Assembly: GCA_964479695.1 (NCBI GenBank)
Contig: CAYZSO010000035.1
Span: 1-26,661 of the forward strand
DNA from: JAAYZH01 sp964479695
GTDB lineage: Bacteria; Bacillota; Clostridia; Saccharofermentanales; Fastidiosipilaceae
DNA length: 26,661 nucleotides
Reading direction: 5' to 3'
This document shows, piece after piece, positions 9,981-17,908 of this stretch; position 1 is the stretch's first letter; the number at the start of each line of letters is the position of its first letter. The translations under genes and the position numbers were made by a program. The notes beneath the pieces were generated by a model. That model did no database searches. It was given only the letters and a program-made list of their open reading frames with translations, and was not told the origin of the DNA.

Positions 9981-10733
9981 TCAGAGCTGGGACTTGATGT
10001 AGGCCTTCGTGGTTTTGGCTGCGAAGACCTTGATGTCGAGAATCGAAGAGACTTGAAGCTCGAAGGTGCCGGACTGGAGGACGGGGCGGATGTCGGCGGC
10101 TTTGGCCGGATTACCTTGGAGGATGGTGCGGTTGCTGCCGAGCTGGATGGGATAGTGGCTGTCACTGCCGGTTACGACGACGATGCCGAGCTCACGGGCG
10201 AGCTGACTGACTTCGCTGTAAACGGTCTCGTAATCGCGGGTGAAGATGTCGGTGGCGTTGAGATCGAGGGCATCGAAGCGGGCGAGCTGAGCCTTGTCCT
10301 GCGTATGAGCCAGGTGGTGCGGCGTGCGGAAGGGGTGGGCGGCGATCTTGAGGCAGTTGTTGGCGTCCGCCAGGTCGAGGAGCTGGTCGAGGGCGATGAA
10401 ATGCGAGGCTTCGATGTGGTGGTCGAGGGTTTGGCGAATGGTGAGAATGGCCTCCCGCTCGCCTGCCAGGATCACATGGCCGCCCTTGGCGACGTCGACT
10501 TCGAGGCCCATGAAGACTTTGATGCCGTGGATGAGGTAGTGGCCGTTGTCGTAAGTGAAGGCGCGCTCCATTTCTTCGTACATGGTGTAGTAGTGGGTGG
10601 TGTTGAAGTGCTCGGAGAGGACGATGGCGTCGAGGCCGCTCTCGCGCGCTGCGTCGATCATGCTGAGGAAGTAGGCTTCTTCGTACTCGTTCTTCTTGGT
10701 TAGACGGCCGTGGGTGTGAAAATCAATTTGCAT
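9981..10733 (-). CDS. PHP-domain metal-dependent phosphoesterase
   Basis: A 250-residue PHP-fold hydrolase. The metal-binding motifs are visible: DFHTHGR at residues 4-10, LSEHFN near residue 40, a Glu in FMGLEVDV near 75, AAHPFR near 130 and GSDSHYP near 190. Such enzymes cleave phosphoesters using two or three metal ions; the substrate cannot be told from sequence. I chose the ATG at 10733 because family members start just before the first HxH. The frame is open back to GTG 10823, directly after the ecfT stop, and would add 30 residues containing SGFGQEQ, an instance of the dispersed GGCTTTGGCC motif. Its position as last gene of the ECF operon suggests it processes the imported compound, but that is inference. 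Confidence 0.88.
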   Translation of the reverse strand: MQIDFHTHGRLTKKNEYEEAYFLSMIDAARESGLDAIVLSEHFNTTHYYTMYEEMERAFTYDNGHYLIHGIKVFMGLEVDVAKGGHVILAGEREAILTIRQTLDHHIEASHFIALDQLLDLADANNCLKIAAHPFRTPHHLAHTQDKAQLARFDALDLNATDIFTRDYETVYSEVSQLARELGIVVVTGSDSHYPIQLGSNRTILQGNPAKAADIRPVLQSGTFELQVSSILDIKVFAAKTTKAYIKSQL

Positions 10734-10823
10734 GTACTCTACACTTTCTATTTCGTATGATCGTTCGCTGGTAGCGGGTGTTTGCTCTTGGCCAAAGCCG
10801 CTGGCAGCCACTTCCGTCACCAC

Positions 10824-11720
10824 TTAGTAGTTCCAGGGGATTTGCTTGCCGACCACGATCGCCAGGATGATCGCGACGGTCAGGATGCCGAAGGTGACCA
10901 CTTCGCGCCACGTCACTTTCATGTAGCTGAATTTGAGGGTCATGACTTTCTTCGAGCGAGCGCCGCGGGAGAGGCCTTTGGTTTCGAGGGCCTCGACGGT
11001 CATTTTGACGCGCTTGGCCGTGTTCAGGATCATGGGGTAAAACGACTTGATCACCAATTTGATGTAGTAGCCCACGATGTTAAGGCCGCCGAATTTCGCT
11101 TCCGGCCTCATGCCGCGGAGCCGAAACGAGTTGAAAATTCCGTTGTACTCATCGATCAGCATGGGCAGGACACGGTAGCCGTAGGAGATCGCGAAGCAGA
11201 AGCGGTCCGGGAAGCCGAAGCGCAGGAGTGCGTCACCCAGTTTCTCCGGGTCCATGCTTGTGAAGATCGATACGGTGGCCAAAGACACAATGAGCAACTT
11301 TATCGACACGGTCATGAGAGAGAAGATCGCCGAGAGATTCCCTCCAAAGAGCAACACCAAGCCCAGCGTAGTGAGCGACTGCGTGACGAATCCAAATGCC
11401 ATCAACCCAATGATCAAAACACTCACACGACTCAGCGCTGCCATCGTCGCGACCACCAGGAAAAGGCCGATCAGCACCGGCATCTCATAGAAGAGCCACG
11501 GCACGATGGTAAAGGCCAAGTACCAAATAATCATGGAGCGCGCATCTAGGCCATACAAGACCGAGCGCGGGTTCCCGTACGCTGTGCGCATGATTTCGAA
11601 TTTGATGTTCTCGATCGTGAAGAAGCCTTGGATCTTCTCGGCGTTGGACTTTTTGATTTTTGCATCATGTGTTTGGGTTTGGGTTTGGGTTTGAGCTCTT
11701 GTTTGTGTTGTACTGTCCAT
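10824..11720 (-). CDS. ecfT: ECF transporter transmembrane component (EcfT)
   Basis: A 298-residue membrane protein of the CbiQ/EcfT family, which couples the ATPases to the substrate-binding S component. Hydrophobic segments occur near residues 62-110, 115-150 and 270-292. The coupling-helix motif is seen as FRLRGMRPE near residue 200 and the second as ALETKGLSRGA near 245, both with the conserved Ala-Arg-Gly/Arg-Gly type signature. The ATG directly follows the ATPase stop (TAAATG) with GGAGG upstream. The N-terminus is odd: residues 4-17 are an Arg/Gln/Thr run (TQTRAQTQTQTQTH) encoded by a hexanucleotide repeat that on the plus strand reads as TTTGGG units. That segment precedes the first conserved region and is probably dispensable. 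Confidence 0.93.
   Translation of the reverse strand: MDSTTQTRAQTQTQTQTHDAKIKKSNAEKIQGFFTIENIKFEIMRTAYGNPRSVLYGLDARSMIIWYLAFTIVPWLFYEMPVLIGLFLVVATMAALSRVSVLIIGLMAFGFVTQSLTTLGLVLLFGGNLSAIFSLMTVSIKLLIVSLATVSIFTSMDPEKLGDALLRFGFPDRFCFAISYGYRVLPMLIDEYNGIFNSFRLRGMRPEAKFGGLNIVGYYIKLVIKSFYPMILNTAKRVKMTVEALETKGLSRGARSKKVMTLKFSYMKVTWREVVTFGILTVAIILAIVVGKQIPWNY
11670..11698. repeat. Hexanucleotide TTTGGG repeat in ecfT 5' coding region
   Basis: On the plus strand GTTTGGGTTTGGGTTTGGG continues into TTTGAG, about four TTTGGG units. It resembles a telomere-type or G-quadruplex-capable sequence, but it lies inside the ecfT reading frame and codes for alternating Gln-Thr on the minus strand. Copy-number changes would keep the frame because the unit is six bases. 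Confidence 0.85.
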
Positions 11721-13550
11721 TTACGCCTCCTTCCGCTGGTCGTGGTCCGTCGTCAGTCTCTCTTGCCAATCTGGCTTAGCTGGCCTCTCTACTCTCTCTT
11801 GCCAATCTGGTCTCTCTAGACAATCCGGCCGCACTGACCTCTGTTGGATGGGGTTGGTTGGGGGCGGCTTTAGCCGCTGTTGCATCTCGGAGACGCTTAA
11901 GCAGACGGGATCCATGCCCAAAGAGTTGGAGAGATCGACGATCTGCGGGGCGGCAAGGTTGGCGGCTCGCATGAGTTCAACATTCGCAAAAAGTCCCCTC
12001 GGATCGCCGTCGTAGATCACGCGCCCTTGAGCCAAAACAATCACCCTCGTCGCCCAATCCGCGACCAATTGCATATCATGCGTTGCAATTACCGCCGTCT
12101 TAATGTGGACCTTCAGCACATCCAAAAGCGTCAGGAGCTCACGCCTCGACGAAATATCCAAACTCCCCGTCGGCTCATCGAGGAGAATCACCTGAGGTGT
12201 CATCCCCATGCCAATCGCGAGCGAAACCCGCCGCTGCTGGCCGCCGGACAAGAGCCTCGCATCCTTCTCCTGAATACTCGTGAGGTTCAGCGCATCGAGA
12301 ATCACCCGCACCTGCTCGTCCACGGTCGGCACTTTTCGCGACTTCAGGAAGAACGAAACATCGCGCACAATGCTGTCCTCGATGAACATCTCTTCCGGGT
12401 TTTGGTAGATAAACGACACCGTGTTGGACACCACCTCAGGCGACAGCTCGCTAATATCCTGCCCCATCACCATAATCACACCGTTCGAAGGCTTCATCAA
12501 GCGCGCAATCAGGCGCATCAGCGTCGACTTCCCCGCCCCATTATTCCCGACAATCGCAATCCGCTCCCCCTGGTAAAAATCCAGCGTAATGTCCGACAGC
12601 ACTTCCTTATAAGCCCTATGGTAGTCGCGGTAGGTCGCATTCAAGTCCCGAATCGAGACCGTCTTCTCCCTCTTCTCTTGATGTGCCTCTGTCTCGGTTA
12701 TGGTCGCGGTCGCTTCTGGCTCGAGCTGTTCAAACGAGGCGAAGTAGTTCTCCCCCTGCTCCAAGTTCGTCGGGAGTTCTAGTTCCTTTATTCGGCCAAA
12801 GCCGCCCGCCAACTGCGTCACTTGTGGTGGGTGTATTTTACATTCCACTAAGGCATCAACATCTCGGAGCGCCTCCTCGACGGGCTTCTGCCAGAGGACT
12901 CTCCCCTCTTGCATCAGGAGCACATCCGTACAATAATCGGCAATAAATTCCGTGTGATGTTCGATTACAATAATGGTTTTCTTGTATTCCTCATGGAGTT
13001 TCTTCAACATGTCATAAGTCTGCCGGGCGTGAAAAGGATCCAACTGTGCAACCGGCTCATCCACAATGATGTACTCCGGATTCACCGCCAACACAGCTGC
13101 CAAAGCAACCAAATGCTTCTGCCCACCTGAAAGTTGCCAAATTCTCTCGTCTTTCAGATGTGAAATCTCAAGTATGGCCAGCGCCTCAAGTGCTCTGGCT
13201 TCGAAATCGTCATAGCCATAATTCAAAGGCGCATACGACACCTCGTCATAAACGGTCGAGCGAACAATGCTGTTTTCAAAATCCTGATACACATAACCAA
13301 TGTGTTCCGAAAGGGTCGCAACATCAGAGGTCCTTGTGTCGATCCCGTTCACTTCGATCTCCCCTTCTAAGTCTCCGACAAAGAAATGCGGGATGATTCC
13401 GTTAAAGAGTTTACACATCGTAGACTTGCCGGAACCGTTCGCTCCGACAATGGCCAGGAAAACCCCGGGCTTAATCTCGACGGACAGGTCTCGTAAGGAC
13501 GGTTCCTCTTGACCGGGGTAGGTAAAAGTACAATTTTTGACTGACAACAT
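11721..13550 (-). CDS. ecfA: ECF transporter ATPase, two fused ABC domains (EcfA)
   Basis: A 609-residue protein with two complete ABC ATPase domains that power ECF uptake. Domain 1 has Walker A GANGSGKST at 36-44, a Q-loop YVYQD near 87, LSGGQ at 140-144 and Walker B with DEP at 164-166. Domain 2 has GNNGAGKST at 335-343, LSGGQ at 434-438 and LLDEP at 456-460. ECF systems often use two separate ATPases; here they are fused. The linker (about 245-297) contains LAGGFGRIK, encoded by the dispersed GGCTTTGGCC motif. After about residue 555 the protein ends in a non-conserved basic tail with repeated DWQER units, encoded by tandem DNA repeats at 11756-11812. The start at ATG 13550 has only a weak ribosome binding site, so coupling or a separate signal may matter. 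Confidence 0.94.
   Translation of the reverse strand: MLSVKNCTFTYPGQEEPSLRDLSVEIKPGVFLAIVGANGSGKSTMCKLFNGIIPHFFVGDLEGEIEVNGIDTRTSDVATLSEHIGYVYQDFENSIVRSTVYDEVSYAPLNYGYDDFEARALEALAILEISHLKDERIWQLSGGQKHLVALAAVLAVNPEYIIVDEPVAQLDPFHARQTYDMLKKLHEEYKKTIIVIEHHTEFIADYCTDVLLMQEGRVLWQKPVEEALRDVDALVECKIHPPQVTQLAGGFGRIKELELPTNLEQGENYFASFEQLEPEATATITETEAHQEKREKTVSIRDLNATYRDYHRAYKEVLSDITLDFYQGERIAIVGNNGAGKSTLMRLIARLMKPSNGVIMVMGQDISELSPEVVSNTVSFIYQNPEEMFIEDSIVRDVSFFLKSRKVPTVDEQVRVILDALNLTSIQEKDARLLSGGQQRRVSLAIGMGMTPQVILLDEPTGSLDISSRRELLTLLDVLKVHIKTAVIATHDMQLVADWATRVIVLAQGRVIYDGDPRGLFANVELMRAANLAAPQIVDLSNSLGMDPVCLSVSEMQQRLKPPPTNPIQQRSVRPDCLERPDWQERVERPAKPDWQERLTTDHDQRKEA
11756..11812. repeat. Direct repeat in the ecfA 3' coding region
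   Basis: The stretch CTCTCTTGCCAATCTGG occurs twice about 36 bp apart, and a degenerate third copy (CTAGACAATCCGG) follows. The repeats code for the DWQER-containing tail of the ATPase. A variant of the dispersed motif (GGGGGCGGCTTTAGCCG) follows at 11860-11876. Confidence 0.75.
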
Positions 13551-13608
13551 AGTTTGCAGATTCTTCTCTATTTTTATATTTAGTTAGCTTGATCTTGTTT
13601 GTCGTTTT

Positions 13609-13642
13609 CACTACATAAGTTTAAATTTAAACTTATGTAGTG
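13609..13642. repeat. 34-bp perfect palindrome (copy A)
   Basis: Reading outwards from the centre at 13625/13626, both arms match for 17 bases; the left arm is CACTACATAAGTTTAAA. It lies in the 110-bp gap between the S-component stop (13661) and the ecfA start (13550), inside the operon. As RNA it would form a long hairpin, so it could stabilise or attenuate the operon transcript. Two close relatives occur at 18931 and 26498. Confidence 0.95.
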
Positions 13643-13660
13643 GTTTTGCTGTCTTGTTTC

Positions 13661-14542
13661 TTATTCCAGGTCGTACTGTTTGCCGCCGCTTCGTTTGCGC
13701 GTGATTGCGAAGACTAAGGCTATCACGACCACGGCTGCAATGATGCCGATCCAGAGCCAGCCATTTCCGTACTCGTCGAGGAATTCGGGTTCCCAGACGA
13801 GGAAGGTGTAGCCAAGTTCTTCGGCAAAAGCGACCACACCGGAGATCACTGCAAGGATGATGGCGATGGTGACGGTTTTGGCATTGATGAAGCTGAGGTC
13901 GGCCTTGGGCCTTGCTGTTCTGGGCTTCATGCCGAGCATGGGTTCGATCTTCCCGTAGAGACGAGGCGTGAGGAGCATCGCCGGAATGCCACCGAAGATA
14001 ACGCCTGAAATGAGGACGTCTGTGACGAGTGCAAAGGCTTCCGTTGCAAAGACACTGGCCGGTAAGCCTTCGACGGCCTCGAATTCGGCGACACCGATAA
14101 CGACTTTGAGCGTATCGACGATTCCGCCAATGGATTTGTCGATGAAGACGAGTAGAACGGCTGACCAAAAGACTTGCTTGCGGTTCTTCGGGTCTGATAC
14201 GAGCATGCCGGCAACATAAATCGCTAGTGACATTTGAATGAATGCCTCTAACTCACCGATTCCGCCGAAGTCTCCCATAAGGAGTCCGCTGAAAATGATC
14301 TTACCTGTTACCGAACCTAATGCGACTTGCAGAGGAGCAAAGAGCGCTGCCAAGGTTGCCGGGATAAACGCGAAATACGAGATACCGAACTGGAAGATCC
14401 CGAAATTCATATCGGGTACGATTTCCAAGATCAACTCTGAGAGACCAAAGACTGCCATCGATAAGATGAAAATCATGGTCTTCTGGCTTGAAGTAATTTC
14501 CTGGTCTGATGTCAGACCTTTGGTTGTTGCGACGTTACTCAT
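13661..14542 (-). CDS. ECF transporter S component (substrate-specific membrane protein)
   Basis: A 293-residue membrane protein placed where the substrate-binding S component is expected, directly before the ECF ATPase and T genes. Hydrophobic segments appear near residues 23-43, 50-75, 80-100, 103-122, 130-150, 180-205, 230-250 and 264-285; the last follows a basic region with GMKPRTARPK. The start is ATG 14542 with GGAGGG five bases upstream. The open frame extends further upstream only through a heptanucleotide repeat. The substrate cannot be read from sequence. I do not see clear riboflavin, biotin, thiamine or cobalamin S-component signatures, so it is called from context plus topology. 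Confidence 0.8.
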   Translation of the reverse strand: MSNVATTKGLTSDQEITSSQKTMIFILSMAVFGLSELILEIVPDMNFGIFQFGISYFAFIPATLAALFAPLQVALGSVTGKIIFSGLLMGDFGGIGELEAFIQMSLAIYVAGMLVSDPKNRKQVFWSAVLLVFIDKSIGGIVDTLKVVIGVAEFEAVEGLPASVFATEAFALVTDVLISGVIFGGIPAMLLTPRLYGKIEPMLGMKPRTARPKADLSFINAKTVTIAIILAVISGVVAFAEELGYTFLVWEPEFLDEYGNGWLWIGIIAAVVVIALVFAITRKRSGGKQYDLE

Positions 14543-14556
14543 AGTTTCCCTCCGAA

Positions 14557-14647
14557 TTGTGAATGGTGATTGGTGAATGGTGAGTTGTGAATTCTGAATG
14601 GTGAATTGTGAATCGTGAATTGTGATTTGTGATTTGTGAATTCTGAA
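14557..14647. repeat. Heptanucleotide repeat, 13 units, upstream of the ECF operon
   Basis: Thirteen consecutive 7-bp units with consensus TTGTGAA (variants TGGTGAA, TTCTGAA, TTGTGAT) fill 14557-14647. The array ends nine bases before the GGAGGG ribosome binding site of the S-component gene, so it is in or just before the operon's 5' leader. Because three units make 21 bases, the minus strand reads as a seven-residue periodic peptide (ITIHDSQ, FTIQNSQ and similar), which is not expected to be translated. Confidence 0.93.
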
Positions 14648-14735
14648 TTCGGTTCCCATCCTAAAGGTCAAAGATTAGATTCTCATTAGTTGCATGTTAA
14701 GAGTGTGTAATATTTTTTTCATCTTCTTGTCAGGC

Positions 14736-14749
14736 GTAATTTTTATTAC
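14736..14749. promoter_or_regulatory. Candidate operator palindrome between ECF operon and regulator
   Basis: GTAATTTTTATTAC is a five-base inverted repeat around a short T/A centre in the divergent intergenic region. It overlaps the putative -35 region of the regulator gene, which would suit autoregulation by the RpiR-type protein. Binding is inference. Confidence 0.4.
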
Positions 14750-14775
14750 ATTTTCTGCGATTTACCCCCTATAAT
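14746..14775 (+). promoter_or_regulatory. Putative promoter of the RpiR-type regulator
   Basis: TTACAT at 14746-14751 and a perfect TATAAT at 14770-14775 are 18 bp apart. Transcription would start near 14782 and give a leader of about 140 nt. That leader contains two copies of the dispersed GGCGGCTTTGGCCG motif (14784 and 14872). Confidence 0.55.
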
Positions 14776-14919
14776 TGTAATTGGGCGGCTTTGGCCGTTT
14801 CATGAAAAACTTGGAAGCGCGTAGAATTTGAAAGTGCGTCAAATTTGAAAGCGTCTAGGGACTGGGTTGGGGGCGGCTTTGGCCGCTGTATGAAGGGGCT
14901 TGGCATAAGGGGATTAAAT

Positions 14920-15762
14920 ATGAATATCATGGATGTTGAAGTTGATGCGAAGAAGCTCAGCAAGAATGAGGCGCAGATCGCGGAGTTCGTCTCGAAGAAC
15001 TTGACGGACATTTTGTATATGAATACGCAGGAAATTGCGGATCGGGTGGGTGTGTCGGTTGCGACGGTCTCGCGGTTCTGGAAGAGGATTGGGTTTGAGA
15101 GTTTTGCGGACTTCAAAAAGCGCATTCGGCGGTCGCAGCAGACGGAGAGTCCGGCGGGCAAAATGAAGAATATTATTGCGCGCGTGGATAGTGATCAGGT
15201 TTTTAATGATTTGACGGCGATGGTGAATCAGAATTTGGCGCACACGGCCGAGGTTCTGGATGATGCGACGTACTCACATGCGATTGATATTCTGGCGGCT
15301 TCGAAGCGTATTTATACTTATGCCTCGGGGGCGGCGTTGACTTTGAATGCGATGGCGACGTTGCGTTTCAACCGGCTGGGTTATCAATGCACGGCGATTC
15401 AGGGGCAGGGGACGCAGATTTTGGAGGCTCTGATTAACTGCCGGCCGGATGATGTGATGTTGATTTTTAGTTTTTCGCATGTTCGGCAGGAGCAGCGGGT
15501 TCTGGTGGATTTCTGTAAAAAGCATGGGATCCAAAGCATCCTCATTACTGATTTATTTACGTCTGAGCTAATTGCGGACGCGAGTGTGACGCTCCACGTG
15601 GAGCGCGGCGAAATCTGGGAATTTCATTCGATGGTGCCGCCGCTTTTGATGCTTGAGTCGATTATTGTGAGTTTGGCTCTGCGTGACGAGGATAAGGCGA
15701 TGTCGAAATTGGAGGTTCTGAGCGACCTCCGCGAAACTTATAAGAAGGAGCTGCCGCGGTAG
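14920..15762 (+). CDS. MurR/RpiR-family transcriptional regulator
   Basis: A 280-residue regulator with an N-terminal RpiR helix-turn-helix (about residues 5-75; TQEIADRVGVSVATVSRFW is the recognition part) and a C-terminal SIS sugar-phosphate-binding domain (about 105-250; RIYTYASGAA and DDVMLIFSFSHVRQE lie in the sugar-phosphate-binding region). Regulators of this family respond to phosphorylated sugars. The start is ATG 14920 with AAGGGG seven bases upstream; the frame stays open to 14845 but the extra residues (WVGGGFGR) only encode the dispersed motif. It is transcribed divergently from the ECF-PHP operon and is its most likely controller, so the imported compound may be sugar-like. That link is inferred from position only. 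Confidence 0.9.
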   Translation: MNIMDVEVDAKKLSKNEAQIAEFVSKNLTDILYMNTQEIADRVGVSVATVSRFWKRIGFESFADFKKRIRRSQQTESPAGKMKNIIARVDSDQVFNDLTAMVNQNLAHTAEVLDDATYSHAIDILAASKRIYTYASGAALTLNAMATLRFNRLGYQCTAIQGQGTQILEALINCRPDDVMLIFSFSHVRQEQRVLVDFCKKHGIQSILITDLFTSELIADASVTLHVERGEIWEFHSMVPPLLMLESIIVSLALRDEDKAMSKLEVLSDLRETYKKELPR

Positions 15763-16060
15763 GTTGGTTGGTTGGTGGTTGGGGTGGGGTGGGTGGTGGG
15801 TTGGGGTGGTTAGTGTGGGGGGCGCTGTTGGTGGTTGGGTTGGGTGGCGCTGTTGGTGGTTGGGTTGGGTGGCGCNNNNNNNNNNNNNNNNNNNNNNNNN
15901 NNNNNNNNNNNNNNNNNNNNNNNNNNNNNNNNNNNNNNNNNNNNNNNNNNNNNNNNNNNNNNNNNNNNNNNNNNNGGCGCTGTTGGTGGTTGGGTTGGGT
16001 GGCGCTGTTGGTGGTTGGGTTGGGTGGCGCAGTTGGTGGTTGGTGGGTTTATTTGGGTTG
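15763..16060. repeat. G-rich 25-bp minisatellite interrupted by a gap
   Basis: After the regulator stop codon the plus strand becomes almost only G and T. A 25-bp unit, GGCGCTGTTGGTGGT then TGGGTTGGGT, occurs at 15821 and 15846, begins again at 15871, and recurs at 15976 and 16001, with a degenerate copy at 16026. The sequence before it (15763-15810) is a less regular GGTTGG/GGGGTGG run. Guanine runs make G-quadruplex structure plausible. The 455-bp interval 15763-16217 has no gene; the repeat-encoded open frames are not credible. Confidence 0.92.
15876..15975. other. Assembly gap of 100 N
   Basis: A run of exactly 100 N lies inside the 25-bp minisatellite and is flanked on both sides by GGCGC at the same unit position. 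The round length suggests a placeholder, so the true copy number is unknown. Confidence 0.99.
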
Positions 16061-16148
16061 GGGGGCGAAAGTATCTGGGGGCGGCTTTGGCCGGAATTGC
16101 TGCAGGACTGAATGATGAGATGGGATGAGCTTGTTTATTGCTCAGGAC

Positions 16149-16199
16149 GTGATATTATTATTGTGATATCCGACTACAAATTTGCGTTGTTAATATCAC
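16149..16199. promoter_or_regulatory. Candidate AbiEi operator (inverted repeat)
   Basis: GTGATATTA at 16149-16157 is matched by its reverse complement TAATATCAC at 16191-16199, and a further GTGATATC lies at 16163. The block ends seven bases before the GGAGG of the first abiE gene. AbiEi antitoxins are known to repress their own operon through inverted repeats upstream, so this is a plausible binding site. Confidence 0.5.
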
Positions 16200-16217
16200 T
16201 TGTAAGGAGGTGGAAAC

Positions 16218-16898
16218 TTGAAACCAGTGGGATATGGTGTGCACATTGAAGATACTGTCAATAACATGCCTTATGAGGCTGCCATCCAAACGCAAGATGT
16301 TGCTCTGCGGCTAGCTGAAGATTTTGCGCTTCCTTACGCACGAGCGAAATCAATCACAAATGTGAAGCTAAAGAGGATGGCGGACAAGGGTGAGATAAAG
16401 AGACTACGTAAAGGTGTCTATTGCCAGGTTAAACAGACTGTTTTCGGGAAGGCTACTGCGAGCTCTGAGCAAATAATGAGGCAGATCGTTACTAGGCAAA
16501 ACGGCAAGAGAATCGGCTATGAATCCGGTCTGTTTCTGATGAACAAATTAGGGTTGAGCAGCCTGATTCCGCGAGACATGGAGGTAACCACAAACGCATA
16601 CAGTACTAAGTTACCTGAAGATTGTCACGTTACTTTGAAGAAACCAGTAACGACTATAACCGATGACAATTGGAGGTACCTTCAGTTTATTGATTTACTT
16701 GTGGAGTTGCCGAGTGCTTCTATTGACGCTGAGAATCCGGAATTATTGCTAACTCGATTTGCTAAGCAGCAGAAACTTGATCGTCTCACATTGGCATTTA
16801 CTGCTCGCAAACATTACCCGGCTAAAGTACTTGGGTCACTAATCGATTTGCTTATGGAGATGGGGTTGGAGATGGAAAATGAAACTTCATCTGGATAA
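16218..16898 (+). CDS. AbiEi-type antitoxin / transcriptional regulator
   Basis: A 226-residue protein with the layout of type IV antitoxins of the AbiEi/DUF6088 group: a helix-turn-helix region near residues 40-75 (SITNVKLKRMADKGEIKRLRKGVY) and a C-terminal domain of unknown fine function. The start is TTG 16218 because GGAGG at 16206-16210 sits at the right distance and no better start exists. It overlaps the toxin gene by 20 bases, the normal abiE arrangement. In this family the antitoxin opposes the toxin without direct binding and represses the operon. Base composition is AT-richer than the flanking metabolic genes, consistent with a mobile defence module. Confidence 0.85.
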   Translation: MKPVGYGVHIEDTVNNMPYEAAIQTQDVALRLAEDFALPYARAKSITNVKLKRMADKGEIKRLRKGVYCQVKQTVFGKATASSEQIMRQIVTRQNGKRIGYESGLFLMNKLGLSSLIPRDMEVTTNAYSTKLPEDCHVTLKKPVTTITDDNWRYLQFIDLLVELPSASIDAENPELLLTRFAKQQKLDRLTLAFTARKHYPAKVLGSLIDLLMEMGLEMENETSSG

Positions 16899-17842
16899 AG
16901 ATGCGTTCGGGGCTTTGATCTCTGATGTCAGTCGCAGAACCAGCATCCGTAGTGACATTGTTGAAAAAGATTATTATGTGACTTTGCTATTACACGAATT
17001 GTCTGAAATGCAGATGGGTCTTCCCGCTTATTTTAAAGGTGGTACAGCTCTTTACAAATCAATCGGTCAAATGAAACGCTTTTCTGAAGATATTGATCTG
17101 ACTGTTGCTATTCATGATTGCTCAAAGAGTCAGGCGAAAAGGCGTTTGGAATTATCCACAAATTCTTTTCGATCTCTTCCAAGGACAACAGACAAGGAAA
17201 GGGAAAGCAATCAGCGGAGAAGCATAACAAGTGTTTATGAATATGTTCCAGTGACTGATTCGAATATCAATGACTCTTTGCAACGCTTTGGTTATGTAAA
17301 AATTGAAGCAACTTCGTTTACGATTAGTGAGCCTAGAGAAGCGCTCGCTATCTCTGCGCTACTATATTCGGAAGCTACTATGGAGCAGCGAAACATTCTT
17401 GAATCAGTTTATGAATTTAGCCCGTTTACTATCCAAAGCATCGTTCAAGAAAGGATTTTTACCGACAAAATATTTGCTGCTGAATTTTATTATCAGAGAC
17501 ACAAATATGTTGACACATCAAAACACCTTTATGATCTTGCAATCTTGATGCAGGAAAAGTCGTATAATTTCATTGCTTTCATCGCCAGAAAAAATGACTG
17601 CCATGATCTCTTATATACGCGAAGAAGAGAAGGCACGAATTGGGAGTAACTTGTCTGATAAACCGATTCGAGAGTTTGCTTGCTTTAATGAAGTGGGGAG
17701 AGATTCAAATCTTGCTCATGCTTTTCAAGAAATGCAGGACATATATGTATTCTCACCAAATGACATTCTTTCTATTGATCAGTTGTCACAAGCGATGGAC
17801 AATTTGTTTCTGACCTTACTTCAGTTAGATGAAAGTCTTTGA
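16879..17842 (+). pseudogene. AbiEii-type nucleotidyltransferase toxin, frameshifted
   Basis: The reading frame from ATG 16879 encodes an AbiEii/AbiGii nucleotidyltransferase. It contains YFKGGTALYKSIGQMKRFSEDIDL near residues 51-74, with the GG(T) loop and the DxD metal site. This frame stops at 17649. The expected family C-terminus continues in the +1 frame from about 17573 to 17842, with ISYIREEEKARIG, SDKPIREF, and a final MQDIYVF. The switch must lie roughly between 17560 and 17600, near short T and A runs, so one base is extra or two are missing. The gene may be inactive, the assembly may have an error, or a frameshift may be programmed. The nucleotidyltransferase core is intact; only the last ~85 residues are displaced. 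Confidence 0.85.
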
Positions 17843-17908
17843 ACGATTTGAACGATATAAATTCAAGCAAATTCCGCTAAGATCCTGCTCTACGGGAATT
17901 GCATTTGA

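Noticed and set aside
9908..10165. A remnant of cas5 or cas3 between cas8c and the PHP gene
   Set aside because: Reading the minus-strand frame from the open stretch here gives no Cas5 or Cas3 motif; the frame overlaps the PHP gene and is its shadow.
9972..11549. Plus-strand open frames opposite the PHP and ecfT genes
   Set aside because: They are antisense to well-supported genes and have no family features.
11670..11698. A telomere-like sequence marking a replicon end
   Set aside because: It is short, internal to ecfT and in frame; a coding hexanucleotide repeat explains it.
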